A DNA stretch of 6,184 nt from positions 1-6,184 of the forward strand of contig JACPZR010000053.1 in NCBI GenBank assembly GCA_016195395.1, written 5' to 3'. Under the pieces are notes generated by a model. It made no database searches, had not been told where the DNA came from, and worked only from the letters and a program-made list of their open reading frames with translations. How positions within the stretch are numbered: the first letter of the stretch is position 1; each line of letters opens with the position of its first letter. Positions 1 through 5,603 of this stretch are shown one piece after another. Both the position numbers and the translations under genes were made by a program. The DNA comes from Spirochaetia bacterium (GTDB taxonomy: Bacteria > Spirochaetota > Leptospirae > Leptospirales > Leptonemataceae).

Positions 1-478
1 GCAAAAGCGACGCAAATCCGCTGCAGATAGCGGAGAGACCAAAGAGAGTAATCCCGGTGGACCAGACGACTTCAAGCTCCATGTAAGAAAGAATGGGGAT
101 TCTAGTCCCGCCGGGCATTCCCACTGTCAGCGCAGTGGGCGCTGCGATCAAAGGAAGCATCCAGAGCGACAGCCGGTCCGCGGCGCCCACCGATTCGTCC
201 GCCACTCCCTTAGCGGCGCGTGCTTCACGTGTGAGCAGCGCTCCAATGAACACGCTCAGGAAACCGCCGAAGCCCGCGAACAATTCCGACGAGTCTGTGC
301 CGCCATAATATGGAAGAAGGAGCGCCCAGACCATGGCAAACAAGGCCAGAGCGGTGAACAGGCGCGGACTCTGGCGCAAGAATACCTGCGCAAAACGGAT
401 GGGAACAAAAGTGGCAAAGAAGCAGGCGCCCCACGCCAAGGTATCGGCCAGATGCATAGCGGCGTCGTATAGAAGCAC
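1..478 (-). CDS. Integral membrane protein, family not recognised (C-terminus beyond window)
   Basis: I translated the reverse complement by hand and found a frame open from about 478 to the window edge, giving about 159 residues with no stop. It is rich in Leu, Ala, Phe and Gly. It shows about five hydrophobic segments, around residues 8-34, 43-61, 69-88, 108-126 and 136-159. Short charged connectors separate them, for example LTREARAAKGVADESVGAADR between segments 3 and 4. The start is uncertain. I used a GTG at 478, which leaves 22 bases after the upstream LRR gene; an in-frame ATG lies at 457. Neither has a convincing Shine-Dalgarno site. The opening MHLADTLAWGACFFATFVP faintly recalls CopD/DUF4149-type membrane proteins, but I see no diagnostic motif and do not assign it. 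It is probably co-transcribed with the LRR gene. The coding call is fairly firm; function is unknown. Confidence 0.68.
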   Translation of the reverse strand, partial: MLLYDAAMHLADTLAWGACFFATFVPIRFAQVFLRQSPRLFTALALFAMVWALLLPYYGGTDSSELFAGFGGFLSVFIGALLTREARAAKGVADESVGAADRLSLWMLPLIAAPTALTVGMPGGTRIPILSYMELEVVWSTGITLFGLSAICSGFASLL

Positions 479-500
479 CTTGCGTTTGGAAAGAAGAAAC

Positions 501-1133
501 TTACACGACCACCATGACGCCCCGCTCCTCGAGAGACCTCGTCTGCTCCTGCGACACGGGGTTCCCCACAAGGTTCACCAGCTTGAGGCCGGAAAGGCCC
601 AGGAGCGGAGTGATGTCACGAATCTGGTTAAAGGAAAGGTCGGCTTCGCGCAGACTGTGAAGATCTGACAATGGATCAATATCTTCAATGCGGTTTTCCG
701 AAAGAAAGAGTTCCTCAAGGCGGGACAACGGCCGAAGTTCTTCCAGATCGTCGATGTCATTGGCGGACAGTGTGAGCGAAACCAGTCCGGTGCAGTGCCG
801 CAGACCCTCCAGCGTCGAGATTCCATAGCCGGAAAGATCCAGAGAATTTTCAATGCTCGCAAGAAGCTCGGGCGTTATGACAACGTCCGCGAGACCCGGT
901 TCCTCCATAGAAAGCGCGCCAAGAAAGCTGGTATCTTTTGGGCCGTGCGACTCATCTGCCTCCTCCCAGTCTGATTCGTCGGCGGTCTCATACTCACGAA
1001 CTTCGTCAAAGTCCTCTTCTCCGTGCGACCAAGCCGGCTCCTCCCAGTCCGGCGTTGATTCGGGCTCCCATTGCAATACGAGCGGGGTCTGGCTGGGGAG
1101 GAAGGCTCGGAATCTTGCGGCGCAGATCGTCAT
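501..1133 (-). CDS. Leucine-rich-repeat protein with acidic N-terminal region
   Basis: The 210-residue frame falls into two parts. Residues about 20-80 are highly acidic and Trp-containing (DWEE, EEDFDE, DESDWEEADESHG). Residues about 94-205 form roughly five LRRs of 22 residues on the pattern LxxLxLSxNxIxDLxxLxxLxx, clearest at LTLSANDIDDL, LFLSENRIEDI and ADLSFNQIRDI. They close with VNLVGNPVSQ and a capping ERGVMVVV end. Such SDS22/internalin-type LRRs form curved solenoids for protein binding; the partner here is unknown. No signal peptide is visible in this frame. The ATG at 1133 lies just inside an upstream stop and encodes an unconvincing N-terminus (MTICAARFRAF). I infer that translation truly begins upstream in another frame and enters here through a one-base shift (see 1006-1290). 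The LRR assignment is sure; the start and intactness of the gene are not. Confidence 0.85.
   Translation of the reverse strand: MTICAARFRAFLPSQTPLVLQWEPESTPDWEEPAWSHGEEDFDEVREYETADESDWEEADESHGPKDTSFLGALSMEEPGLADVVITPELLASIENSLDLSGYGISTLEGLRHCTGLVSLTLSANDIDDLEELRPLSRLEELFLSENRIEDIDPLSDLHSLREADLSFNQIRDITPLLGLSGLKLVNLVGNPVSQEQTRSLEERGVMVVV
943..1049 (-). repeat. Imperfect in-frame direct repeat, 78-base period, in the acidic region
   Basis: Positions 943-971 and 1021-1049 match at 24 of 29 bases (both begin CCGTGCGAC and end TCCTCCCAGTC on the plus strand). The offset is exactly 78 bases, which is 26 codons. On the minus strand they encode DWEEPAWSHG and DWEEADESHG. This suggests an old internal duplication in the acidic segment of the LRR protein. 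Confidence 0.75.
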
Positions 1134-1290
1134 AGATCCGGGTCAAGGCGGATGTGTTCCGCGAGCGGTAGAGAAGCACAAGCGCATGCGTGGTCCGGGA
1201 CAAATGCTCGCCCGTCAGCGCCCTTTGCAGGCGTTCCACCAGTTCCTGTACAGATGTCCTCTGCGTCACACGCAACACTCTGCCTGCCAT
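1006..1290 (-). pseudogene. Probable N-terminal part of the LRR gene in a shifted frame
   Basis: This frame overlaps the LRR frame by 128 bases and ends at a TGA at 1006-1008. From ATG 1290 (others: ATG 1329, GTG 1341) to about 1085 it reads like real protein, with an amphipathic helical pattern (SVQELVERLQRAL, ALVLLYRSRN, LTRIYDDLRRKIPSL). Beyond PQPDP it becomes Gly/Ala/Arg-rich nonsense (ARIAMGARINAGLGG). The LRR frame, by contrast, becomes sensible at exactly that point (PLVLQWEPESTPDWEE). Removing one C from the C4 run at 1095-1098 or at 1084-1087 (minus strand) joins the two into one protein of about 262 residues from ATG 1290. The cause may be a disabling mutation, an assembly or sequencing indel, or a programmed +1 shift. 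Two independent overlapping genes are less likely. No Shine-Dalgarno site distinguishes the possible starts. The N-terminal domain is not recognised. Confidence 0.55.
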
Positions 1291-1361
1291 GAATCGGACG
1301 CAACAACGAATGCGAGAGCGCGGCGCCATCCTGATTGACACAGGAAAAGCAAATCAAGACC

Positions 1362-1718
1362 ATGGGCGTGGTGAGAAGCGTGAGGTTGACAGCCCTGCTG
1401 CTTGGCGCGCAAATTCTCCTGGGCGCCGTTGCGTCCGGAGTACACGCTATTGCTTTCCACACGGGCCGGTCGGCCTCTGTTGCAGCCGCGTCCGGCGCCC
1501 TCCCCGCAAAAATCGAATCCGATGATCGTGTCCCTCTGGTGGACAACGCTTGTCCCGTCATTGTTCATGCCGGCAGTCACAATCCCGCCGGCGCAACACC
1601 TGAAGCTGTAACCATGCCCAAAGCGGCCGCTGATGGGGAATGCGTCCCCGTGGTTTCCGCCGTCACGCTGAATTCCATTTCGGCAAGGCAGCACGCAAGG
1701 GGCCCGCCCGTTTCCTGA
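1362..1718 (+). CDS. Short secreted protein, family unknown (tentative)
   Basis: The 118-residue frame begins with a credible signal peptide: a basic n-region (MGVVRSVR), a hydrophobic core LTALLLGAQILLGAVA, and a possible cleavage after SGVHA at about residue 29. The mature part is Ala/Val/Pro-rich with two cysteines (C64, C94) and scattered histidines (H33, H69, H73, H111), including CPVIVHAGSH. I do not recognise a family. A TTG at 1335 would add nine residues, but the ATG gives a cleaner signal peptide. Neither has a well-placed Shine-Dalgarno site; AGGAAA at 1342-1347 lies 14 bases from the ATG. A longer minus-strand frame covers the same DNA, but its composition (Cys/His/Gly/Arg) looks like a shadow. 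It lies 88 bases before the next gene in the same orientation, so it may be the first gene of the metal-uptake run. It could also be a non-coding leader. Confidence 0.5.
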   Translation: MGVVRSVRLTALLLGAQILLGAVASGVHAIAFHTGRSASVAAASGALPAKIESDDRVPLVDNACPVIVHAGSHNPAGATPEAVTMPKAAADGECVPVVSAVTLNSISARQHARGPPVS

Positions 1719-1763
1719 ATCGCCCATACAACTGGTGAAGAGCTGGTCATGTGCGGTTGGATG

Positions 1764-1779
1764 CGCCTTGGGAAAGGCG
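1764..1779 (+). promoter_or_regulatory. Small hairpin with GNRA-type loop just before the lipoprotein gene
   Basis: A perfect six-base-pair stem (CGCCTT with AAGGCG) encloses the loop GGGA, which fits the GNRA tetraloop pattern. It lies 15 bases upstream of the AAGGAG ribosome site of the lipoprotein gene. No U-run follows, so it is not an intrinsic terminator. It may be a leader element or a chance structure. Confidence 0.25.
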
Positions 1780-1794
1780 GTCTGCGCGGCCGGC

Positions 1795-1800
1795 AAGGAG
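1795..1800 (+). promoter_or_regulatory. Ribosome binding site fixing the lipoprotein start at 1807
   Basis: AAGGAG lies six bases before ATG 1807. This selects that start over the in-frame GTG at 1735, which would place a Cys-rich 24-residue stretch ahead of the signal peptide. Confidence 0.8.
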
Positions 1801-1806
1801 ACGATA

Positions 1807-2448
1807 ATGCAGAAACTTACATTTTACTTACTATTCTTTTTTTTAGCCGGCGCCGGCGCGGCGTGCGGAGACATGCTGGGTCATGGTGCGGATAACGCAG
1901 ACCAGGAGAGAGGGGCGCTCCTCGTGGGAGGCCTTGCCCTGGGCTGCAATCTGGGCGGCCAGATTTTCAAGGCAGGGTCCGGCGTAAGCTGTTCGCCGCA
2001 GCGCGCCGGCGGAAGCGGCACGCTCTATGCTACGGTCCCCAGCGGGAACGATCTCAGCATGGAGCTGTGGTTCACCCTCGGCTCCGGAGGGAGTCTGGAC
2101 GTATTGGGGGGCGCGGCTGCCGACACCGTCGCTCTGGCCAATGGGATCAAATTTGGAGAGCCGGTGACTTTTTTTCACGGCGCAATGGGCAGCGCCCAAG
2201 TGGCATCCGAAACGTTAGTTCCTGTTACCGGCGCGCTGATGACGGTCTGCGTGGAATTTCATGAAACAGACAGTCCCATCCTGATCATCGCTGATGATAC
2301 TCCGTGTACTCCCAAGAATGTAACAGAAGCGACATCCCACACCACGGGCATTGTGGGAACCGCTTCCGGCAGAAACTGGGGGTTTGTCCTTAACAGCGCG
2401 ACCATTTGGAAACTATCCATAAATCCGTCGCCGGTCTTTTCGGAGTAA
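1807..2448 (+). CDS. Probable lipoprotein of unknown family, second gene of metal-uptake run
   Basis: The 213-residue product starts with a short n-region (MQK), a very hydrophobic core LTFYLLFFFLAGAG, then AAC with Cys at position 20. The lipobox is loose (G-A-A-C, without Leu at -3), so lipidation is likely but unproven; ordinary signal-peptidase cleavage is the alternative. The mature part is Gly/Ser/Thr/Val-rich and looks all-beta, with four further cysteines (C47, C62, C148, C167) that could form two disulfides. Its end (SGRNWGFVLNSATIWKLSI) and the stretch NDLSMELWFTLGSGGSLDVL have the feel of a LamG/jelly-roll sandwich. That is inference from pattern, not a family match. The gene ends five bases before the barrel gene, whose ribosome site lies inside its last codons, implying translational coupling. 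A run of eight Ts (1837-1844) lies in the signal-peptide codons. Confidence 0.78.
   Translation: MQKLTFYLLFFFLAGAGAACGDMLGHGADNADQERGALLVGGLALGCNLGGQIFKAGSGVSCSPQRAGGSGTLYATVPSGNDLSMELWFTLGSGGSLDVLGGAAADTVALANGIKFGEPVTFFHGAMGSAQVASETLVPVTGALMTVCVEFHETDSPILIIADDTPCTPKNVTEATSHTTGIVGTASGRNWGFVLNSATIWKLSINPSPVFSE
2442..2445 (+). promoter_or_regulatory. Ribosome binding site fixing the barrel start at 2454
   Basis: GGAG lies eight bases before ATG 2454, within the final codons of the lipoprotein gene. It favours 2454 over an upstream in-frame start at 2406 that would overlap the lipoprotein gene by 43 bases. Confidence 0.65.
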
Positions 2449-2453
2449 CGTCA

Positions 2454-3920
2454 ATGAGGCGCACAACTTTAATGAATGCTCCCCGCACCACTCTGTCTCT
2501 ATTGGGTATTCTGGCTCTTCTAACGTTATCTATAGATGCGGCGCACGGGGAAGACAAAAGCAGGGACGACAAAGGCTACTTTCAAGAAGAGACTGGCAGC
2601 CCCGCTGATATTGAAAAGGAATTTGAAGCCGAACGCAAGGCCAAGGAACCAGAACCAGAAAAGGTGAAAGAAAAACCGACGGGTGGAAAGCAGCCCGAGA
2701 AACCTGACACCCCGCAGAAACCGGAAAAGGAACTGGAGAAGCCCAAAGAACCTGTCAAGATTCCTTCAAAGGAACCGTCGTCTCAGCCGGCCAAAGAAAA
2801 GGAACGGGAGACCAGGAAATCCTCCACGGAAGCGCAGCCGCAGGAAGTGCAACCACGGGAACAAAACCAAGGTCCAAGGTCTGCATCGCAGGGCCCCGGT
2901 TACCAGCTGGATATCATCGCCGCGGCGGACACCCTCGGTGCATGGGACAAGGGCACGCCCAAGCAGACCACGAATGACTATCGCGTCAGGGAAGCGGAGC
3001 TTGGGTTCATTGCAGCTGTCGACCAGCTGGCCACGGGTCAGGTTCTCGCGGCCGCACATCAGGAAGACGGACAGATGAAATTCGAACTTCACGAAGCGTA
3101 CCTCTTCTTCCCACAGACATTCATTCCCAACACGTCCATCAAAATGGGGCAGTTCTTTTACGATGTGGGCCGGCTGAATTCCATCCACAGGCACGACTGG
3201 CCGTTTCCGGTGGCGCCCGTTGTCCACCGAGAGCTCCTGGCGGACGAGGCTGCATCGGATGCGGGCGTTCAATTTCAGACACTCATGCCCTGGTCATTCT
3301 GGCAGGAGTTGAGTGTGGGCGTATTCAACGGGAAGACAGTCGGCGAGGCCGACATGGACGGCCCGGCCAAGCGAAACCCTTTGGTAACCGCGCACCTGAA
3401 ACAGTTTCTTCCGCTGTGGTGGGACGGATGGGGAGCGCAGTTCGGCTTCTCTTACATGCGTTGGAGTCCCAATGCCAACCCGTACAGCGTTACGCAACAG
3501 AGCGGCGCTGATCTTGTTGTAAAATGGAAACGCGGTAAATTGGCGAGCTTCCAATGGCTCTCCGAGGTCTGGTACCGGGAGACACGTGAGCGGCGACAGG
3601 GCGCCCTTGCCCCGGCGGCGCCTCCCGTGGACACGCGCGTGGGCGGATATTCGTTCATTGAATACCAGGTCGCCGAGCAGTGGTTTTTGGGCACACGGTT
3701 CGACTATTTCACGGATCCCAACAAACGCGGCGCCTTGGGCTACACCGTGCGAAACGGCACGGCGGAAGAAGCCCTTCTCATCACGTACAAACCGTCTGAA
3801 TTTTCGTTTTTCCGGGTTCAGGCGACGCGAAGCACAGATATCCAGACCGGTGTGCGGGATTATCTGGCATACTTTCAGGCAACGTTCATAATCGGAAAGC
3901 ACCCGGCACATGTGTACTAG
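2454..3920 (+). CDS. Outer-membrane beta-barrel (porin-like), probably for metal uptake
   Basis: The 488-residue product begins with a signal peptide (core LSLLGILALLTLSIDA, cleavage near AAHG, residue 32). Residues about 55-140 are a low-complexity linker dominated by Lys, Glu and Pro (EKPKEPVKIPSKEP). From about 149 (GYQLDIIAAADTLG) to the end, alternating hydrophobic strands rich in aromatics form a probable barrel; the last residue is Tyr, as usual for BAM-inserted proteins. The segment FYDVGRLNSIHRHDWPFPVAPVVHRELL (240s-260s region, split here as GRLNSIHRHDWPF then PVAPVVHRELL) resembles, as I recall it, a conserved motif of barrels encoded beside zinc/iron importers; its His/Asp cluster could touch metal. 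No TonB box or plug domain is evident, so a passive channel is more likely than a TonB-dependent receptor. It lies nine bases before znuA. Barrel and secretion calls are firm; metal specificity rests on context. Confidence 0.85.
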   Translation: MRRTTLMNAPRTTLSLLGILALLTLSIDAAHGEDKSRDDKGYFQEETGSPADIEKEFEAERKAKEPEPEKVKEKPTGGKQPEKPDTPQKPEKELEKPKEPVKIPSKEPSSQPAKEKERETRKSSTEAQPQEVQPREQNQGPRSASQGPGYQLDIIAAADTLGAWDKGTPKQTTNDYRVREAELGFIAAVDQLATGQVLAAAHQEDGQMKFELHEAYLFFPQTFIPNTSIKMGQFFYDVGRLNSIHRHDWPFPVAPVVHRELLADEAASDAGVQFQTLMPWSFWQELSVGVFNGKTVGEADMDGPAKRNPLVTAHLKQFLPLWWDGWGAQFGFSYMRWSPNANPYSVTQQSGADLVVKWKRGKLASFQWLSEVWYRETRERRQGALAPAAPPVDTRVGGYSFIEYQVAEQWFLGTRFDYFTDPNKRGALGYTVRNGTAEEALLITYKPSEFSFFRVQATRSTDIQTGVRDYLAYFQATFIIGKHPAHVY

Positions 3921-3929
3921 GAGATAACG

Positions 3930-4874
3930 ATGCATACTACACCAAAATTCATTCGGATAGTCTTTCACGCAGCGATCCATGCCTTGGCTCTGTGTCTTTT
4001 CTTTTCGGGCACACTGAAAGCGGACAAGCTTCAGGTTGTGACAACGACAACAGATCTGGGATACATCGCCGCACAGGTGGCCGGGGACAGGGCACAGATA
4101 ACGTCTCTCATCCGCGGCGACGACGACCCGCACTTCATGGAGGCTCGGCCGGACTTTGTGGTCAAGATGCACAGGGCAGACGCTTTCATTGAGGTAGGCT
4201 TGGATCTCGAGATCGGCTGGGCTCCCGTGCTCCTGTCGCAGTCAAGAAATCCAAAGATCCAAAAAGGGGCTGATGGCTATTGTGATGCAAGCAGAGGCGT
4301 CCACATCCTTGAGATTCCATCGGGTCCGGTGGACAGGTCCCGCGGAGACATCCACATTTACGGAAACCCTCATTACTGGCTGGACCCCCTGAACGCAGCC
4401 GTGGTAGCGCGAAATGTCCGCGACCTCATGAAGCGGATCGATCCGGGGTCTGGCGCCTCCTACGAAGCCAACTACAACCGATTCTTCGACAGACTCAAAG
4501 CCCTCACGGTGCGGCAGACAGAGAGGATGCGCCCGTACGCCGGGCTCAAGGTAGCGGTGTATCACAAGGAGATGACGTATTTTGCGGACAGGTTCAAGCT
4601 CCACATTGCGGCGCCAATCGAGGAAAAGCCGGGTGTGCCGCCTTCCGCAACATATCTCAAGCAGGTAACAGAAAAACTGAAACGCGAAAACGTGAAGCTG
4701 ATCCTCATATCCCCCTACAACAATCCCAAGTACGCGGAAGCAGTGGCCCGTGAAATCGGCGGAACGGTCCTTGTCATGCCGGTTTCTGTCAATTCAGTGT
4801 CCGGCGTGAATACCTACGAGAAGATCATCGAAACGATGGTGGATCGTATAACGTCGACAGCGGCGAGGCGCTGA
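3930..4874 (+). CDS. znuA: Zinc-type ABC transporter substrate-binding protein (ZnuA/TroA family)
   Basis: The 314-residue product is the periplasmic metal-capturing component of a cluster A-I ABC importer. A signal peptide (hydrophobic core about 11-25, cleavage near LKA at residue 31) precedes the mature start DKLQVVTTTTDLGYIA. Three family histidine ligands are visible: H68 in DDDPHFMEARP, H148 in YGNPHYWLDP and H212 in AVYHKEMTYFADRF. The family segment EEKPGVPPSATYL (231-243) is also present. At the place where many relatives have an Asp ligand (LDPLG), this protein has MPVSVN (P284), so the fourth ligand is absent or replaced. There is no long His-rich loop between H68 and H148. Three histidines without that Asp favour zinc over manganese, by inference. 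AGGAG at 3919-3923 lies six bases before the ATG and overlaps the barrel's stop codon. Length is normal for the family. Confidence 0.94.
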   Translation: MHTTPKFIRIVFHAAIHALALCLFFSGTLKADKLQVVTTTTDLGYIAAQVAGDRAQITSLIRGDDDPHFMEARPDFVVKMHRADAFIEVGLDLEIGWAPVLLSQSRNPKIQKGADGYCDASRGVHILEIPSGPVDRSRGDIHIYGNPHYWLDPLNAAVVARNVRDLMKRIDPGSGASYEANYNRFFDRLKALTVRQTERMRPYAGLKVAVYHKEMTYFADRFKLHIAAPIEEKPGVPPSATYLKQVTEKLKRENVKLILISPYNNPKYAEAVAREIGGTVLVMPVSVNSVSGVNTYEKIIETMVDRITSTAARR

Positions 4875-4877
4875 TCT

Positions 4878-5603
4878 ATGAACCGCAAACGCACAACGTC
4901 AAAACAAAGCGGCCGCACACGCAGGGACACGGCTGTTTCCGCACGCCCCAGGTCCGGCCGGGTAGTTCTCGCGCTCCGGGACGGCCGCATCGCCTATGGA
5001 AAGAAGACCATTCTCTCCGGCGCGGAACTGGAAATTCACGAAGGGGGCGCCTACCTCCTGGTGGGGCCCAATGGCAGCGGGAAAACCAGCTTGATGCGGA
5101 CAATCCTGGGCCTTTTACCGCTGGCCGGAGGAAAACTGGAATCGGATTTTCGGCGCGTGGGCTATGTTCCGCAGCAGAAGACCGTCGACCGGCAATTCCC
5201 CGTCACGATCCGCGCCTGTTTGAACATGAGTTTCACAGGTTTTAAATACATGGTCTCGGCGCGCGCGCGTGAAGAACGTTATCGAGCTGTCACCGAAGCC
5301 CTCCGCATGGTGGGTCTGGAGCATAAAGCGGAGCAGAGGCTGTCGCAGTCGTCTGGAGGGGAAATCCAGCGCACACTCTTTGCGCGCGCTCTTGTGCTGA
5401 AACCTGATTTTCTGGTCATGGATGAACCGACCGCCTCTTTGGATGTTCAGGGCAAAGCGGAAATACTGGCAGTCCTCCGTGATCTCGTGGAAAAGCATTC
5501 GATGACGCTCCTGATGACATCTCACGATTCGATTGATCATGCATCTTTCATCACCAGTGAAATTCGCATCGATGCAGGGCGCATCATCAAGGAGGACAGA
5601 TAA
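4878..5603 (+). CDS. znuC: Zinc/manganese ABC transporter ATP-binding protein
   Basis: The 241-residue cytoplasmic ATPase drives metal import through the ZnuB permease. Motifs appear in order: Walker A GPNGSGKT (63-70), Q-loop VPQQ (97-100), ABC signature LSQSSGGEIQR (155-165, a variant of LSGGQ), Walker B FLVMDEP (178-184), D-loop SLD (187-189) and switch His in TSHD (H216). All catalytic residues are present. The first 28 residues are a basic, Arg/Lys/Ser/Thr-rich tail ahead of the usual ABC start (VVLALRDGRIAYGKKTIL) and look disordered. No better internal start with a ribosome site was evident, though a later start cannot be excluded. It begins three bases after the znuA stop, with only a weak GAGG ahead of it, which suggests translational coupling. 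Its stop overlaps the znuB start. Family identity is certain; zinc as substrate is inferred from neighbours. Confidence 0.94.
   Translation: MNRKRTTSKQSGRTRRDTAVSARPRSGRVVLALRDGRIAYGKKTILSGAELEIHEGGAYLLVGPNGSGKTSLMRTILGLLPLAGGKLESDFRRVGYVPQQKTVDRQFPVTIRACLNMSFTGFKYMVSARAREERYRAVTEALRMVGLEHKAEQRLSQSSGGEIQRTLFARALVLKPDFLVMDEPTASLDVQGKAEILAVLRDLVEKHSMTLLMTSHDSIDHASFITSEIRIDAGRIIKEDR
5589..5595 (+). promoter_or_regulatory. Strong ribosome binding site for znuB inside the znuC end
   Basis: AAGGAGG lies seven bases before the ATG at 5603, within the last codons of znuC. With the TAATG stop/start overlap it indicates coupled translation of ATPase and permease. Confidence 0.8.

Noticed and set aside
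333..668. Plus-strand frame of 111 codons
   Set aside because: It is opposite the LRR and membrane protein genes; its Arg/His/Lys-rich product is typical of a shadow.
1335..1340. TTGACA, a perfect -35 hexamer
   Set aside because: No acceptable -10 element lies 16-18 bases downstream (GACCAT region), and the start site would fall after the ATG at 1362.
1635..1649. Hairpin GGGGA/TCCCC considered as a terminator or riboswitch part
   Set aside because: It has only five pairs, no U-run, and no recognisable riboswitch core around it.
1266..1796. Minus-strand frame of 176 codons opposite the short secreted protein
   Set aside because: Its product is rich in Cys, His, Gly and Arg with no domain or signal. 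It looks like the shadow of GC-rich coding on the other strand, and overlaps the better-supported lipoprotein start leader.
1735..1806. GTG start at 1735 for the lipoprotein
   Set aside because: It has no ribosome site and would put 24 Cys-containing residues before the signal peptide; ATG 1807 has AAGGAG at ideal spacing.
2521..2528. Palindrome TAACGTTA, considered as a metal-regulator site
   Set aside because: It is only eight bases, lies inside the barrel's signal-peptide codons, and has no extended symmetry.
2683..3078. Plus-strand Arg/Asn/Lys-rich frame
   Set aside because: It is an out-of-frame reading of the barrel's Lys/Glu/Pro linker.
3294..4172. Minus-strand frame of 292 codons
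   Set aside because: It lies antisense to the end of the barrel gene and the start of znuA, both clearly real, and has no recognisable domain.
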